64,000 nucleotides of DNA from JAGVGT01 sp963807225 (GCA_963807225.1 CAWEAD010000005.1:930001-994000); one strand, 5' to 3'; positions 33,719-42,956 are shown, numbered from the stretch's first letter. Notes: generated from the sequence alone by a model not told the origin. Numbers and translations are program-made.

Positions 33719-35043
33719 GGCGTCTCCAGGTCGAATCTTTTCAGCAGTTCCAGGCCGGTGTCCAGGGTGGTCCCGATATGGCGGCGTTGTTCGCCCTGAT
33801 GGATGAACTCCTTTTCGAAACTGTCGGCGAATTCCAGGATCTTGAGGTCGCCGGGGGCCAGGCCGTCTCGGCCGACAATGGCTTCCAGGCCGCGCAGGTC
33901 GCGGCCCTTGGCGTAAAAGCGGTAGAGCAGGTTGGCCAGGGCTCGGTGGTCGGCCCGGGTGTGGTCAGCACCGATGCCGTGCTGCATCAGACGCGAGAGG
34001 CTGGGCAGCACATCCACCGGCGGGAAGATGCCCCGGCGGTGCAGATCGCGCTGCAGGACAATCTGGCCCTCGGTGATGTAACCGGTGAGATCCGGGATCG
34101 GGTGGGTGATGTCGTCCTCGGGCATGGTGACGATGGGCAGCATGGTCACCGAGCCGGGGCGGTCCTTCAGGCGGCCGGCCCGTTCGAAGAGCGAGGCCAG
34201 GTCCGAATAAAGATAGCCGGGGTAGCCGCGCCGTCCCGGCAGTTCCTCGCGGGCGGTGGAGAGTTCGCGCAGGGCGTCGCAGTAGTTGGTCATGTCGGTG
34301 ATCAGCACCAGTACGTCCAGGCCCAGTTCGAAGGCCAGGTATTCGGCCACGGTCAGTCCGAAGCGCGGGGCCAGGAGTCTTTCCACCACCGGGTCGCTGG
34401 CCAGGTTGATGAAGGCCACGAAGTTGGTCTCCAGTTCGGCCAGGGTCTCCATGTAGTAGGAGTATTCGTAATGGGTAAGGCCCAGGGCGGCGAAGACCAC
34501 CGCCTGCTTTTCGGTGCCGCCGGCCAGAGTGCAGTTTTTCAGGATGGCGGCGGCGATCTCCTTGGCCGGCAAGCCGGCGCAGGAGAAGATCGGCAGCTTC
34601 TGACCCTTGACCAGGGTGTTGAGTCCGTCGATGGCGGAAAAGCCGGTCTCGATGAACTCTTCCGGTCGGGCTCGGCTGGTGGGGTTCATCGGCAGGCCGG
34701 TGATCCGGGCCCACTTCTCGGGCAGCGGCGGCGGCAGGCCGTCCAGAGGCTCGAAGGAGCCGTTGAAGACCCGGTTCAGCAGTCTGGGGGTCAGCGGCGC
34801 CTCTTTGACCTGATCGGAGAAAACCACGGTCGATTGTCGCAGGTCCAAACCCTGGCAGTCGCCGAAGACCTGGACCAGGACGGTGTTGCCCTCGATCAAC
34901 AGAACCTCGCCCTCCTGACTGGCGCCGCCGGGGCTCACTACCCGCACCACCTCGCCCAACCGCACGGCCTGGACATTCTCCAACAGCAGGAGCTGGCTGC
35001 GGATCGAGGTGATAGTCTGGTAGCGGTGTTCAGCCAGTCTCAT
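33715..35043 (-). CDS. atpB: V/A-type ATPase subunit B (regulatory)
   Basis: A 442-residue non-catalytic head subunit. It shows ETGFSAIDGLNTLVKGQKLP near residue 108, a degenerate nucleotide loop, then VLVLITDMTNYCDALRELST near 242 and PGRRGYPGYLYSDLASLFER near 267, all standard for subunit B. As expected it lacks the Walker A lysine found in subunit A. It overlaps atpD downstream. Upstream, a 285-base gap (35044-35328) separates it from atpA, although these two genes are usually tightly joined. Confidence 0.95.
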   Translation of the reverse strand: MRLAEHRYQTITSIRSQLLLLENVQAVRLGEVVRVVSPGGASQEGEVLLIEGNTVLVQVFGDCQGLDLRQSTVVFSDQVKEAPLTPRLLNRVFNGSFEPLDGLPPPLPEKWARITGLPMNPTSRARPEEFIETGFSAIDGLNTLVKGQKLPIFSCAGLPAKEIAAAILKNCTLAGGTEKQAVVFAALGLTHYEYSYYMETLAELETNFVAFINLASDPVVERLLAPRFGLTVAEYLAFELGLDVLVLITDMTNYCDALRELSTAREELPGRRGYPGYLYSDLASLFERAGRLKDRPGSVTMLPIVTMPEDDITHPIPDLTGYITEGQIVLQRDLHRRGIFPPVDVLPSLSRLMQHGIGADHTRADHRALANLLYRFYAKGRDLRGLEAIVGRDGLAPGDLKILEFADSFEKEFIHQGEQRRHIGTTLDTGLELLKRFDLETP

Positions 35044-35328
35044 TGGGAGAGCTCCGGGCGATCTTGCCGGTTATGCCGCATCATCGGTCGGTTCGCATAG
35101 TTGGCTATAGCGAACCGGCCTCTTTCCTGCCTTCCCGGCAAGCTTGCTTGGTGAACGGCTTGTTTGGTGATGGTCATTTGGTTTCTCTTTGCGCCAGGAT
35201 GTCTATGTCGCTGTATCAAGCTTGTTTATAGGGCAATTATCGGAATCTCCGATGTCGCTTACCTGCTTCTCCACACCTGCCTGAGTGATCGAAGTCTCAC
35301 CTTGGGCGTTTTTCTGCCCCAATCAAAG
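35044..35328. other. Unusual gap between atpA and atpB containing a repeat core
   Basis: A non-coding 285-base stretch inside an otherwise compact operon. It contains an imperfect hairpin GGTTCGCATAG...CTATAGCGAACC at 35091-35117. On the minus strand at 35269-35254 it carries the core GAAGCAGGTAAGCGAC shared with the repeats at 14087-14170 and 41528-41605. No protein-like frame is present, so it looks like an inserted repetitive element. Confidence 0.6.
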
Positions 35329-36981
35329 CTATTCCTCTTTAACTTTTGCATTCTGCATTTTTACTTCTGCCTTTTCCTTGAGGATCTCGGCCAGATCGCC
35401 GCCTTCAGCCAGCTTTTTGCCGGCCTCCTCGTACCATTTGAGCAAAGCGGCGATCCTTTCGCCGGTCAGTTCCGGGGTGGAGAAGGCGTCGTCGGTATAG
35501 GAGTTCTGGCCCAGGAAGGTACGGCGGATCCGTTCGGCCGCTTCCAGCAGCAGGTGGTCGCTGTCCTGCAAACCCTCGGCCCCGACGATGGCCGCCACCT
35601 CGCGAAGCTTTTCCTCGCGCTGCAGCAGCTCCTGGCAATCGCGGCGCAATTGGCCCCAGTCGGGACGGACTTCCTTTTCGAACCAGCGGGTCATGGCGGC
35701 GTCGTAAAGGGAAAAGCTCTGGAACCAGTTGATCGCCGGGAATTGACGGCGATGGGCCAGTTCGCTGTCCAGCATCAGGAAGGCGCCGCTGGTCCGCAGG
35801 CAGGCCTGGGTGGCCGGTTCGGTGAAGTCGCCGCCGGGCGGCGAGACCGAGAGGATGATGCTCAGCGAACCGGTCCGGCCGCTTAAGGTCTCAACCACTC
35901 CGGCCCGGGCGAAGAAGGTGGCCAGCCGCGAGGCCAGGTAGGTAGGATAACCCTCCTCGCCGGGCATTTCCTCCAGGGCCGAGGAGATCTCCCGCAGGGC
36001 CTCGGCCCAGCGCGAGATGGAATCGGCCAGCAGCAGCACGTCGTAGCCCATGTCGCGGTAATACTCGGCCATGGTCACCGCCGTGTAGATCGAGGCCTCG
36101 CGGGCCGCTACCGGCATGTTCGAGGTATTGGCCACCAGGATGGTTCGTTCCATCAGCCGATTGCCGGTCCAGGGATCGGTGAGCGAGACGAATTCCTCCA
36201 GCATTTCGGCCATCTCGTTGCCCCGCTCGCCGCAGCCGACGTAGACCACGATATCGACGTCGGCGAACTTGGCGATGGCCTGCTCGAGGATGGTCTTGCC
36301 GGTGCCGAAACCACCGGGCAGGATGGCGGTGCCGCCCTTGGCCAGCGGAAAGAGGAAGTCGATGACCCGCTGGCCGGTGATCAGCGGCTTCTCCGGGCTC
36401 AGTTTGCGCCGGTAGGGTCGGGGGGTGCGGATCGGCCAGGTGTCGACCCCGAAGACTTCAGTCTGATCGGCGAGCCGGGCCAGGGGTTCAGCCAGGCGCA
36501 CCGGACCGGAGACGATCTTCTCGATGGTGCCGGCAGCGCCGGCCTGGACCGGGTGGGCGAAAGTACCCTCCTGGAAGGAACCGATGATCTCGCCGAGCTC
36601 GACCTGGTCGCCGACCTTCTTGGTCGGGGCAAACTGCCACTCGGCCTCGGCGGTAAGGGGCGGCAGCAAACGGCCGGCCTTGATAAAGGGGCCATGCTCG
36701 GCGGCCAGGGCGGTCAGGGGCCGCTGCAAACCGTCGTAGATGGCGCTCAGCAGCCCCGGTCCCAGGGTCACCGAGAGCGGATGCTCCATGGATTCGGCCG
36801 GCTCGCCCAGCCCCAGACCCCGGGTATCCTCGTAAACCTGAATCCGGGCCCGGCCGGTGGTGAGCCGCACCACCTCGCCCTGCAACCGGGCCAAACCCAA
36901 CAGCACCCGGTCGTAGAGTTTCAGGTCGGGCACGTCCACGGTGACAGTGGGCCCGGAGATGCCGATAATTTTACCTTTCAT
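35329..36981 (-). CDS. atpA: V/A-type ATPase subunit A (catalytic)
   Basis: The 550-residue catalytic head subunit that hydrolyses or makes ATP. After MKGKIIGISGPTVTVDVPD come the family-specific non-homologous insertion (about 110-190) and the Walker A loop LPGGFGTGKTILEQ near residue 227. YVGCGERGNEMAEMLEEF follows near 250, VLLLADSISRWAEALREIS near 325 and LSVSPPGGDFTEPAT near 395. The loop reads GGFGTGKT instead of the more common GAFGSGKT. I chose ATG 36981 over GTG 36987, with AGG a few bases upstream. The C-terminus ends in a short Lys/Glu-rich tail. About 180 bases separate it from atpF upstream. Confidence 0.96.
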   Translation of the reverse strand: MKGKIIGISGPTVTVDVPDLKLYDRVLLGLARLQGEVVRLTTGRARIQVYEDTRGLGLGEPAESMEHPLSVTLGPGLLSAIYDGLQRPLTALAAEHGPFIKAGRLLPPLTAEAEWQFAPTKKVGDQVELGEIIGSFQEGTFAHPVQAGAAGTIEKIVSGPVRLAEPLARLADQTEVFGVDTWPIRTPRPYRRKLSPEKPLITGQRVIDFLFPLAKGGTAILPGGFGTGKTILEQAIAKFADVDIVVYVGCGERGNEMAEMLEEFVSLTDPWTGNRLMERTILVANTSNMPVAAREASIYTAVTMAEYYRDMGYDVLLLADSISRWAEALREISSALEEMPGEEGYPTYLASRLATFFARAGVVETLSGRTGSLSIILSVSPPGGDFTEPATQACLRTSGAFLMLDSELAHRRQFPAINWFQSFSLYDAAMTRWFEKEVRPDWGQLRRDCQELLQREEKLREVAAIVGAEGLQDSDHLLLEAAERIRRTFLGQNSYTDDAFSTPELTGERIAALLKWYEEAGKKLAEGGDLAEILKEKAEVKMQNAKVKEE

Positions 36982-37163
36982 AAACACCTATCCGGTTCCT
37001 GGCATTTAGCGGGAAGTTGCCAGCCGTAGCCGGAAGTAACGATCCCGAAACTCTTATTATTTTTCCAATCAAACATCCCCAAGGCCGAAGTATCAAAAGG
37101 TTTCACAGTGCCCGAGATGTGCGCAAGCAGGATGGCGCGCAGATCGGGTGCTGCGGGATCCTA

Positions 37164-37478
37164 TTACAGGCGAACCTGATAGCCTATTGCCTTGACAATC
37201 AACTGCATGGCGTAATCCTCTACCGGTTCGGCCAGATTTTCCGGCGCGGGCAGCACCACCAGCATGCCCGGCCAGTGTTTTTCGAAATGGCTCAGCCATT
37301 CGGGATCGAGATGCAGACGCAGCCGCTCGTCCAAAAAAATCAAGCCCACGGCCGGATTGGCGGAAACCTGCCGCAGGGTGGCGGCGCATTCCGGTCCGGC
37401 GCTGATCACCTGTTTCGCCCCGGCCAGGGCGAAACCGTAACGGGCATCTTCGGGAGTAATGAAGACCACCTTGCTCAT
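37164..37478 (-). CDS. atpF: V/A-type ATPase subunit F
   Basis: A 104-residue stalk regulator subunit. It begins MSKVVFITPEDARYGFALAG and continues VGLIFLDERLRLHLDPE and MLVVLPAPENLAEP, the Rossmann-like fold of subunit F, which binds at the rotor with subunit D. It overlaps the upstream subunit C gene by 4 bases. A GC-rich 175-base spacer without a gene follows before atpA. Confidence 0.88.
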   Translation of the reverse strand: MSKVVFITPEDARYGFALAGAKQVISAGPECAATLRQVSANPAVGLIFLDERLRLHLDPEWLSHFEKHWPGMLVVLPAPENLAEPVEDYAMQLIVKAIGYQVRL

Positions 37479-38338
37479 AAAATCACCGCCGCCGCTACCC
37501 GTTCCTCACCCAGCAGTTCGGTAAGTTGCCGAACCCCGCAGTCGCGGGCGACGAGTTGACAGGTCCAGAGGTAATCCAACAGTTTCTCCAACCGGCCGCC
37601 GGTTCGGCTGCGGCGCCGCCAGTCCCGGGTCAGGTCGTTGAGCATCAGGTGATCGAAGCCGACCGGGTCGGTGAGCAACTCTTGATGACGCCGGACCAGG
37701 AGGCGCAGACGCGGGGTAAGGCGCCCGGTTGTCCCCGGCGGATTTGGCCCGCTTTGCCGGTCTTTCGCCTTGGCCAGCCGCAACAACTTCCGGTGTTCGG
37801 CCAGCCGGTCGAGGGTCTCGCGGATCGGTCCGGCCGGCTGTTCCCGCCTGCCGGCGGCCAGGAGACCATCGGCCAGGGCCTGTTCCAGCCCCTGCCTTCC
37901 CCGCTCCCGGCGGATCCGGTCCAGATGGGCCAGGCTCGGATCAAAGGGAGCCAGCCGTTTACCCAGCTCGCGCAGTTTTTCCGGGAAGGGCAGATCCCGG
38001 TTCAGCAGCTCTCGGAGTTTCCGGTTCAGGCGGCTGGACGCCAGGCTCGAACGGGTAGCGCCCTGATCCATGCTCTCACTGAAACGCAGGGCGGCCAGCA
38101 GGGCGGGCATTTCGAAATAGAGCAGGACCGGAGCCAGCTGGCGCCGGAGTTCCGGTTCCAGTTGGCCGTGGAACCAATCGAGTTCCCGGTCCAGTTCCCG
38201 CCGCGCCTCTTGGCCGGTGCCGGCCGGACAGGACTCAAGCCGGTCGGCCTGCCGCCGGGCCAACCGGGCCAGCAGATAATCGGCCGGGAAACCGGGGCGC
38301 CGGGTCTGAGAAAGCAACTCAACCAGGGGCGACATCAC
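37475..38338 (-). CDS. atpC: V/A-type ATPase subunit C (AC39/V0-d-like)
   Basis: A 287-residue Arg/Leu-rich protein, helical throughout, in the position always held by subunit C between E and F. This subunit forms the cone-shaped socket between the membrane ring and the rotor. Recognisable stretches are FPADYLLARLARRQADRLES near residue 17 and DDLMLNDL-like HLMLNDLTRDWRRR near 230. The sequence is strongly diverged and slightly short for the family (usually 320 or more residues), so the name rests mostly on gene order. It overlaps atpE by about 20 bases. Confidence 0.78.
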   Translation of the reverse strand: MMSPLVELLSQTRRPGFPADYLLARLARRQADRLESCPAGTGQEARRELDRELDWFHGQLEPELRRQLAPVLLYFEMPALLAALRFSESMDQGATRSSLASSRLNRKLRELLNRDLPFPEKLRELGKRLAPFDPSLAHLDRIRRERGRQGLEQALADGLLAAGRREQPAGPIRETLDRLAEHRKLLRLAKAKDRQSGPNPPGTTGRLTPRLRLLVRRHQELLTDPVGFDHLMLNDLTRDWRRRSRTGGRLEKLLDYLWTCQLVARDCGVRQLTELLGEERVAAAVIL

Positions 38339-38891
38339 TGGCCACCTCGCGCATTATTTCCGGAACCAGTCGGGACCAGGCCCTTTCCAGACGGGTCGGC
38401 ATGGTGTTGTCGACGGTCATCCGGCCGTCCCGGCTGATAGCGGCCAGGCCGCCGGGAATCCGGGGATCGGGCACAATCTCCGCCTGCGGAAACAATTCCG
38501 ATGCCGTCCCGGCATCGACGGGATTGACCCGGACCCGGCGCCATTCGACCGGAGGCAGTTCGCTGGCCAGCCGGGCCAGGAGTCGGGCGCGGTCACCGGA
38601 CCACTCACCTTTCAGCAGTTCGCGAGCCAGATCGAACAGGCGTCCGTTCAGCTCCTGCTCGGCCCGGGAAATGATGGCCTCGGCTCGCCGCCGGGCCGCC
38701 ATGGTCCGGCGCCGTTGCACAGCCCGTTCGGCCTCCCGGCCGGCCAGATCGCAACGGTCGTGTTCCCCGGCCAGACGTCGTTCGGCCTCGGCCCGGAACT
38801 TTTCCGCTTCTTCCCGGGCTTCTCGCCAGAGCGTGGCGATCTGCTCCTCGCCCTTGGCCCGCAGGTCTTTGATCAGAACCTCTCGACTCAT
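38319..38891 (-). CDS. atpE: V/A-type ATPase subunit E (peripheral stalk)
   Basis: A 190-residue peripheral-stalk subunit starting MSREVLIKDLRAKGEEQIAT, with the long charged N-terminal helix (REAREEAEKFRAEAERRLAG) that pairs with subunit G/H. A C-terminal globular part follows (VRVNPVDAGTASELFPQAEI, VPDPRIPGGLAAISRDG). The open frame extends upstream to 39170, but that extension overlaps atpK and is not protein-like. The ATG at 38891 overlaps the atpK stop as ATGA, so I take it as the start. Confidence 0.9.
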   Translation of the reverse strand: MSREVLIKDLRAKGEEQIATLWREAREEAEKFRAEAERRLAGEHDRCDLAGREAERAVQRRRTMAARRRAEAIISRAEQELNGRLFDLARELLKGEWSGDRARLLARLASELPPVEWRRVRVNPVDAGTASELFPQAEIVPDPRIPGGLAAISRDGRMTVDNTMPTRLERAWSRLVPEIMREVASDVAPG

Positions 38892-39121
38892 TTCATCAAC
38901 AGGATCATCGAGGCGATGACAAAGCCGAGGATGACCATAGTCTCCGGAATTGCCACCAGGATGATTATCGTCGCCGTCAGTTCCGGCTTTTCGGCCAGGG
39001 CGCCGGCCCCGGCCGCGCCGATCCGGGACTGGGCCAGGCCGGTGGCCAGGGCGCTCAGGCCGATGGCCAGGGCCGCGGCGAAAGCGATGATAACTTTTTC
39101 CCAACCGATTACACCTTCCAT
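38888..39121 (-). CDS. atpK: V/A-type ATPase subunit K (proteolipid ring)
   Basis: A 77-residue two-helix proteolipid, the size of the simple duplicated-hairpin-free form. Helix 1 ends in ALATGLAQSRIGAAGAG and helix 2 carries the ion-binding glutamate in LVAIPETMVILGFVIA. The Gln in helix 1 and the Glu-Thr pair in helix 2 are compatible with cation coordination, including Na+, but similar residues occur in the Thermus enzyme, so the coupling ion is not settled. It sits between subunits I and E in the usual order. Confidence 0.93.
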   Translation of the reverse strand: MEGVIGWEKVIIAFAAALAIGLSALATGLAQSRIGAAGAGALAEKPELTATIIILVAIPETMVILGFVIASMILLMK

Positions 39122-39150
39122 GCTCTTCCTCCTTGGTCGATATTGCCGCT

Positions 39151-41076
39151 TTATGGTTCGTTCCGCTCAATTGACGGATGGCCGTGGTTTTCCGGTTTGG
39201 TCCGGGAGAGCGGTTGATAGGTCCGGCCGCTGCCGGTCACGATCTTGCTGAAAAATTCTACGTAGTGCAGACGCAGGGCATGCACTGTCGGGGCGAAAAT
39301 GCCCAGGACGATGTTGAAAGCGTGCAGCAGGATGGCGGCAAAGATTCCCAGCCAGACGCTGCCGATCATTCCCACCATGCTGTTGGCCACGTGGGCCAGG
39401 AGTACCGAAGTCAGGCCGATGGCCATGATCCGGGCGTAGGAGATAATGTTGCCGAAATGTTTCAGGACCTCCAGCGGCGCCAAGAGGCCACCGGCCAGGA
39501 ACAACACCGGCATGGCGCCCAGGAGCACGAAGAGCCCCGGTTTCCGCAGATGGGCCAGCGAGGGAATGTAGCTGGCCACCGCCGCCAGGGCCAGGGCCAG
39601 GATCACCACGATGCCGGTTAGTTTGAAAAGCCCCTCCTTCCTTTCGCCGTAACGGAAGGAGGCGATAGCGCCCAGCACCAGGCCCAGGACGATGTGGACC
39701 AGCCCCATGGCCAGGGCGAAATAGAACATCGGCACCATGGCGGTGTGTCGATCCAGGAGAATCGGCTTGAGTCCCAGGTACTCATGGCCCAGGGCGCCGA
39801 AGGCCTCGCCGAAGAGCAGGCCGAAGATCATGGTATAGATTGCCGCCACCCCGAAGATCTTGCCGAGATCCTGCACCAGCGGGTGGCGGGCCAGCCGGAT
39901 CAGGGCCAGGGCGGTAAGGAGCAAGAGCAACCCGTAGCCCAGGTCCCCCAGCATCATGCCGAAGAAGAGCGGGAAGAAGATGCCGATGAAGGGGGTCAGG
40001 TCGAAGGAGCGGTAGCCGGGCAGCGGCAGGATCCGGGTCAGCAGCTCGAAGGGCTGGAAGTAGCCCCGGTTCTTGAGCTGGGTTGGCACCCGCTCCAGCT
40101 CCTCCTCGCGGATCTCCTTTTCTTCGATCAGTACCCGGCCGCCGAAGCGCTCGGCCACCTGTTGCCGCAGTTTATCCAGCTCCCCGGCCGGCAACCAGCC
40201 GGAGACCACGAAGCACATTTCGGTTTCGAAGATGGCTCCGGTGGCCTTGACCAGCTCCAGCTGTTCGATCAGCCACTCCAGAACCAGCCGGTAGATGCCG
40301 AGCCAGCGATGGGCGAAGAGTTGGAGCTGGCGCTCCAGCCCGGCCGCTTCCGTCTGGTATTCGCTCAGCAGCCGGGCGCAGGTGGCGACCTGTTCACGGA
40401 AAGGCAGCCCGGCCAGACGGTTCGGCAGGGCGTAATCATAGACCTGCTGGCCCTGAAGGGCGGCGCGAATCCGCTCGATGAACTCCTTTTCGGTGGTGAT
40501 CACTCCCACCAGCTTGCCGGTCGAGGTCCGGGTGGTCTGCAGTTCGAAACGACCTCCGGTGACCTTGACTCCCAATTGTTCGAGGCCGGTCAGGGCTTGC
40601 TCGTCCTTGATCTCTACTCCGATGTGGTCGAGGCTGGTATTTCCGGGACCGGCCGGGACCAGTTCGGCAATGGCGGTGAGAAATTCCCGGTAGCGAGCCA
40701 GTTCCACCCCCTCCCGCTGCAAGGTTTCCAGGCGTTGGCGCCGCTCGCGATTCTGCTGGAGATGGACGGGGATGACCGCCCTGATCGAGTCGAGAATATT
40801 TTCCGGGTTCAAGTATGGTTCGCGGGAAGGTTCGGACGGCAGCAGGTCGAGCAGCTCGCGGATCCGGTCGCGCAACTCTTCATGATAGACCCGGCTGGTC
40901 AGGATTTCCCGATTCAGTTTCAGGGTTTTCAGGTGATCGTCCACCTGGCTGCCGGCGATCCGGTCGGGCGGCTCGGCGTCGATCTGCAGCACCCCAAGCT
41001 GACGGACCAGGGCCAGAAGCTCCAGCAACTCCTCCTTGGGGCCGATAACCGCCACCTTGCTCATGGTGACGATCAT
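39151..41076 (-). CDS. atpI: V/A-type ATPase subunit I (membrane stator)
   Basis: A 641-residue stator subunit. The soluble N-terminal half starts MIVTMSKVAVIGPKEELLEL and includes VHLQQNRERRQRLETLQREG. It ends with FELLTRILPLPGYRSFDLTP, after which the membrane half shows FGMMLGDLGYGLLLLLTALA, HIVLGLVLGAIASFRYGERK and LHAFNIVLGIFAPTVHALRL. The last contains the conserved region that carries the channel arginine in this family. It overlaps atpH upstream by 4 bases and precedes atpK by about 30. Confidence 0.94.
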   Translation of the reverse strand: MIVTMSKVAVIGPKEELLELLALVRQLGVLQIDAEPPDRIAGSQVDDHLKTLKLNREILTSRVYHEELRDRIRELLDLLPSEPSREPYLNPENILDSIRAVIPVHLQQNRERRQRLETLQREGVELARYREFLTAIAELVPAGPGNTSLDHIGVEIKDEQALTGLEQLGVKVTGGRFELQTTRTSTGKLVGVITTEKEFIERIRAALQGQQVYDYALPNRLAGLPFREQVATCARLLSEYQTEAAGLERQLQLFAHRWLGIYRLVLEWLIEQLELVKATGAIFETEMCFVVSGWLPAGELDKLRQQVAERFGGRVLIEEKEIREEELERVPTQLKNRGYFQPFELLTRILPLPGYRSFDLTPFIGIFFPLFFGMMLGDLGYGLLLLLTALALIRLARHPLVQDLGKIFGVAAIYTMIFGLLFGEAFGALGHEYLGLKPILLDRHTAMVPMFYFALAMGLVHIVLGLVLGAIASFRYGERKEGLFKLTGIVVILALALAAVASYIPSLAHLRKPGLFVLLGAMPVLFLAGGLLAPLEVLKHFGNIISYARIMAIGLTSVLLAHVANSMVGMIGSVWLGIFAAILLHAFNIVLGIFAPTVHALRLHYVEFFSKIVTGSGRTYQPLSRTKPENHGHPSIERNEP

Positions 41077-41399
41077 TTTCCCGCCTCCGGCAGCAAGCGC
41101 CCCAAGTGGCGGGCAACCAGTTCCCGCAAATGGTGGTCCGGCAGGTTCCGCAAGCGCGTTGCATACTCTTCGGCCCGGCTGATCAGGGTGGTGACCTCGG
41201 TTTCGGCTTCGGCTTCGGCGGCGGCCACACCCTGCCGGAATTCCCGTTGGGCCGCGGCCAGTTCCTGTTCAACCTCCCGGCTGAGCCGTTCGCGTTCCTC
41301 GGCCAGCCAGGCCGCAGCTTTCCGGCGCTCCTCGGCCAGGCGGGCCTGGATTTCCTGTTCCACCGCGACGATCTCTGCCAGGACCTGATTGGGCATCAA
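41073..41399 (-). CDS. atpH: V/A-type ATPase subunit G/H (peripheral stalk)
   Basis: A 108-residue charged helical protein, first gene of the operon. Heptad-like sequence runs VEQEIQARLAEERRKAAAWL, REVEQELAAAQREFRQGVAA, then ends HHLRELVARHLGRLLPEAG. This matches the subunit that forms a coiled coil with E in the peripheral stalk. The stop overlaps the atpI start. Its promoter probably lies in the 425-base gap upstream, which also holds a repeat. Confidence 0.85.
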   Translation of the reverse strand: MMPNQVLAEIVAVEQEIQARLAEERRKAAAWLAEERERLSREVEQELAAAQREFRQGVAAAEAEAETEVTTLISRAEEYATRLRNLPDHHLRELVARHLGRLLPEAGK

Positions 41400-41527
41400 C
41401 GTTCCTGATTGGGCCTGCTCTGAATGGTAGTTTGCCGTTTCGCCTCACTTCATTATGGCTGAGCCGGTCGGGAAAACTAAAGGAATATTTCCGTTAAAAG
41501 AGCGTTGAAACCCTCTAAATTCAGGCT

Positions 41528-41605
41528 TTGTGAGGAACACCCCCTGAGGGGGCATAAACGTTTTGGCGACGAAGCGGGTAAGCGACGCAGGAGACTAAGA
41601 TCTTT
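41528..41605 (+). repeat. Dispersed intergenic repeat, copy 2
   Basis: Contains CACCCCCTGAGGGGGCATAA, then GACGAAGCGGGTAAGCGACG, aligning with the repeat at 14087-14170 over about 53 bases. A second related tail (ACGCAGGTAGGGC...) occurs near 41706-41750. The rest of the gap 41400-41752 holds no recognised gene; a sigma-70 promoter follows at 41753-41782. Confidence 0.55.
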
Positions 41606-41752
41606 TTTTGTTGATATTCGGTAGGGCCGGATTGCTTCGCGGAGTTTTTTCTACTCAAGGGAGGACTGAGCATCGTGCCCGCTTTTGGGGTACTCGCATA
41701 GATGACGCAGGTAGGGCTTTTTCAACCGGCTGTTGAGGTCATGCCCGCACCT

Positions 41753-41782
41753 TTGACTTCGGGAATCGGCGCTGGCTATAAT
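41753..41782 (+). promoter_or_regulatory. Sigma-70-like promoter of the DUF362 gene
   Basis: TTGACT at 41753-41758 and TATAAT at 41777-41782 with 18 bases between, ending 42 bases before the ATG at 41825. Confidence 0.65.
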
Positions 41783-41824
41783 CTGGAATAGTTGCCGAGA
41801 AAACTTTGCCTTGGAGAGACGACA

Positions 41825-42811
41825 ATGTTGAACAGACGTGACTTTGTGGCCGGTTCGGCCGGATTGTTGACTTTGGCGGCCACTGATCCGGAGTTGGTTT
41901 TCGCTCAGCGCAAGCTGACCGGCACCCCGGTGCGGGTGGCACTGGTCAGGAGCACTGACCGGTTCACCGGCATCCCGGCGGTCATCGATCTTTTAGGTGT
42001 CAATCCGGTGGCCGGTAAAAAGTTGCTGCTCAAGCCCAACTTCAACACCGCCGATCCCTTCCCGGCCGGAACCCATAACGATACCCTGCGGGCCCTGGTC
42101 CGGAAACTCAAGGGGCTGGGGGCCACCTCCATCACCATCGGCGAGCGTTGCGGCCCGCCCGAGACCGCCGAGGTCCTCCGCGAAAAAGGCATTCACGCCC
42201 TCTGCCGGGAAGAGGGCGTGGAGCTGCTCAACTTCGAGGAACTGCCCGAGTCGGACTGGATCCGGCTGCGTCCGGAAGAAAGCCATTGGCGCGACGGCTT
42301 CGATGTGGCCCGGCCGGTGCTGGAGGCGGAATGCGTGGTTTCCACCTGCTGCCTCAAGACCCACGGTTACGGAGGGGTTTTCACCATGTCGCTGAAGCTC
42401 TCGGTGGGTGTCACCCACAAGCGCAATATGACCGAACTGCATACCTCCCTGTTCAGCATGCGGAAGATGATCGCCGAGATCAACCAGGCTTATGCTCCGG
42501 GGCTGATCGTGATGGACGGTTTGGAGGTCTTCACCGACGGCGGCCCGGCCCACGGCGAATTGAAAAAGCCGGGGGTGATCCTGGCCGCTAGCGATCGGGT
42601 GGCCCTGGATGCGGTGGGGCTGGCGGTTTTAAAGGAACTGGGCAGCAACAAGAAGATCATGAACACCCCGATCTTCGCTCAGGAGCAGATCGCCCGGGCG
42701 GTGGAGTTGGGGCTGGGAGTGGGCTCGCCGGGTGAGATTGAGATTGTTACCGGTGATGCGGCCAGTAAGAACTATGGTGAACGGCTGCGGGGGATTTTGC
42801 GGGAAGGTTGA
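41825..42811 (+). CDS. DUF362 protein with twin-arginine signal
   Basis: A 328-residue DUF362-family protein. It begins MLNRRDFVAGSAGLLTLAA, a twin-arginine export signal, so it may be folded before export and carry a cofactor. The body has LLGVNPVAGKKLLLKPNFNT, GATSITIGERCG, and the paired-cysteine CVVSTCCLKTHGYGG near residue 173, followed by TMSLKLSVG and VMDGLEVFTDGGPAHGE. DUF362 proteins may bind iron-sulfur or other cofactors and lie near polysaccharide or redox genes, but activity is unproved. ATG 41825 is preferred to the frame opening at 41792 because of the TAT signal and a GGAGAG. Confidence 0.88.
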   Translation: MLNRRDFVAGSAGLLTLAATDPELVFAQRKLTGTPVRVALVRSTDRFTGIPAVIDLLGVNPVAGKKLLLKPNFNTADPFPAGTHNDTLRALVRKLKGLGATSITIGERCGPPETAEVLREKGIHALCREEGVELLNFEELPESDWIRLRPEESHWRDGFDVARPVLEAECVVSTCCLKTHGYGGVFTMSLKLSVGVTHKRNMTELHTSLFSMRKMIAEINQAYAPGLIVMDGLEVFTDGGPAHGELKKPGVILAASDRVALDAVGLAVLKELGSNKKIMNTPIFAQEQIARAVELGLGVGSPGEIEIVTGDAASKNYGERLRGILREG

Positions 42812-42956
42812 GAGAGTGACTGGAATCATTGGACTTTCCCCGGTTTTAACAGTGGGAAGTAGCCGAGATTTTTCACCCGATCATTAAGCCTTTATTGTTA
42901 AAGGTCAGGTCGAAGTCTTCGCTGATCTGCTTAGCTGAGTTTATCCCGCCCAACGT

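Noticed and set aside
33778..35100. Plus-strand ORF of 440 codons opposite atpB
   Set aside because: Shadow of the subunit B gene; low-complexity translation and no start signals.
38888..39121. Subunit K residues as proof of a sodium-pumping ATPase
   Set aside because: Gln and Glu-Thr positions also occur in enzymes reported to move protons, so the coupling ion cannot be decided from these residues.
39694..41388. Long plus-strand ORF of 564 codons opposite the V-ATPase I and H genes
   Set aside because: It lies wholly antisense to well recognised ATPase genes, and its Gln/Gly/His-rich translation is the usual shadow of GC-rich coding DNA.
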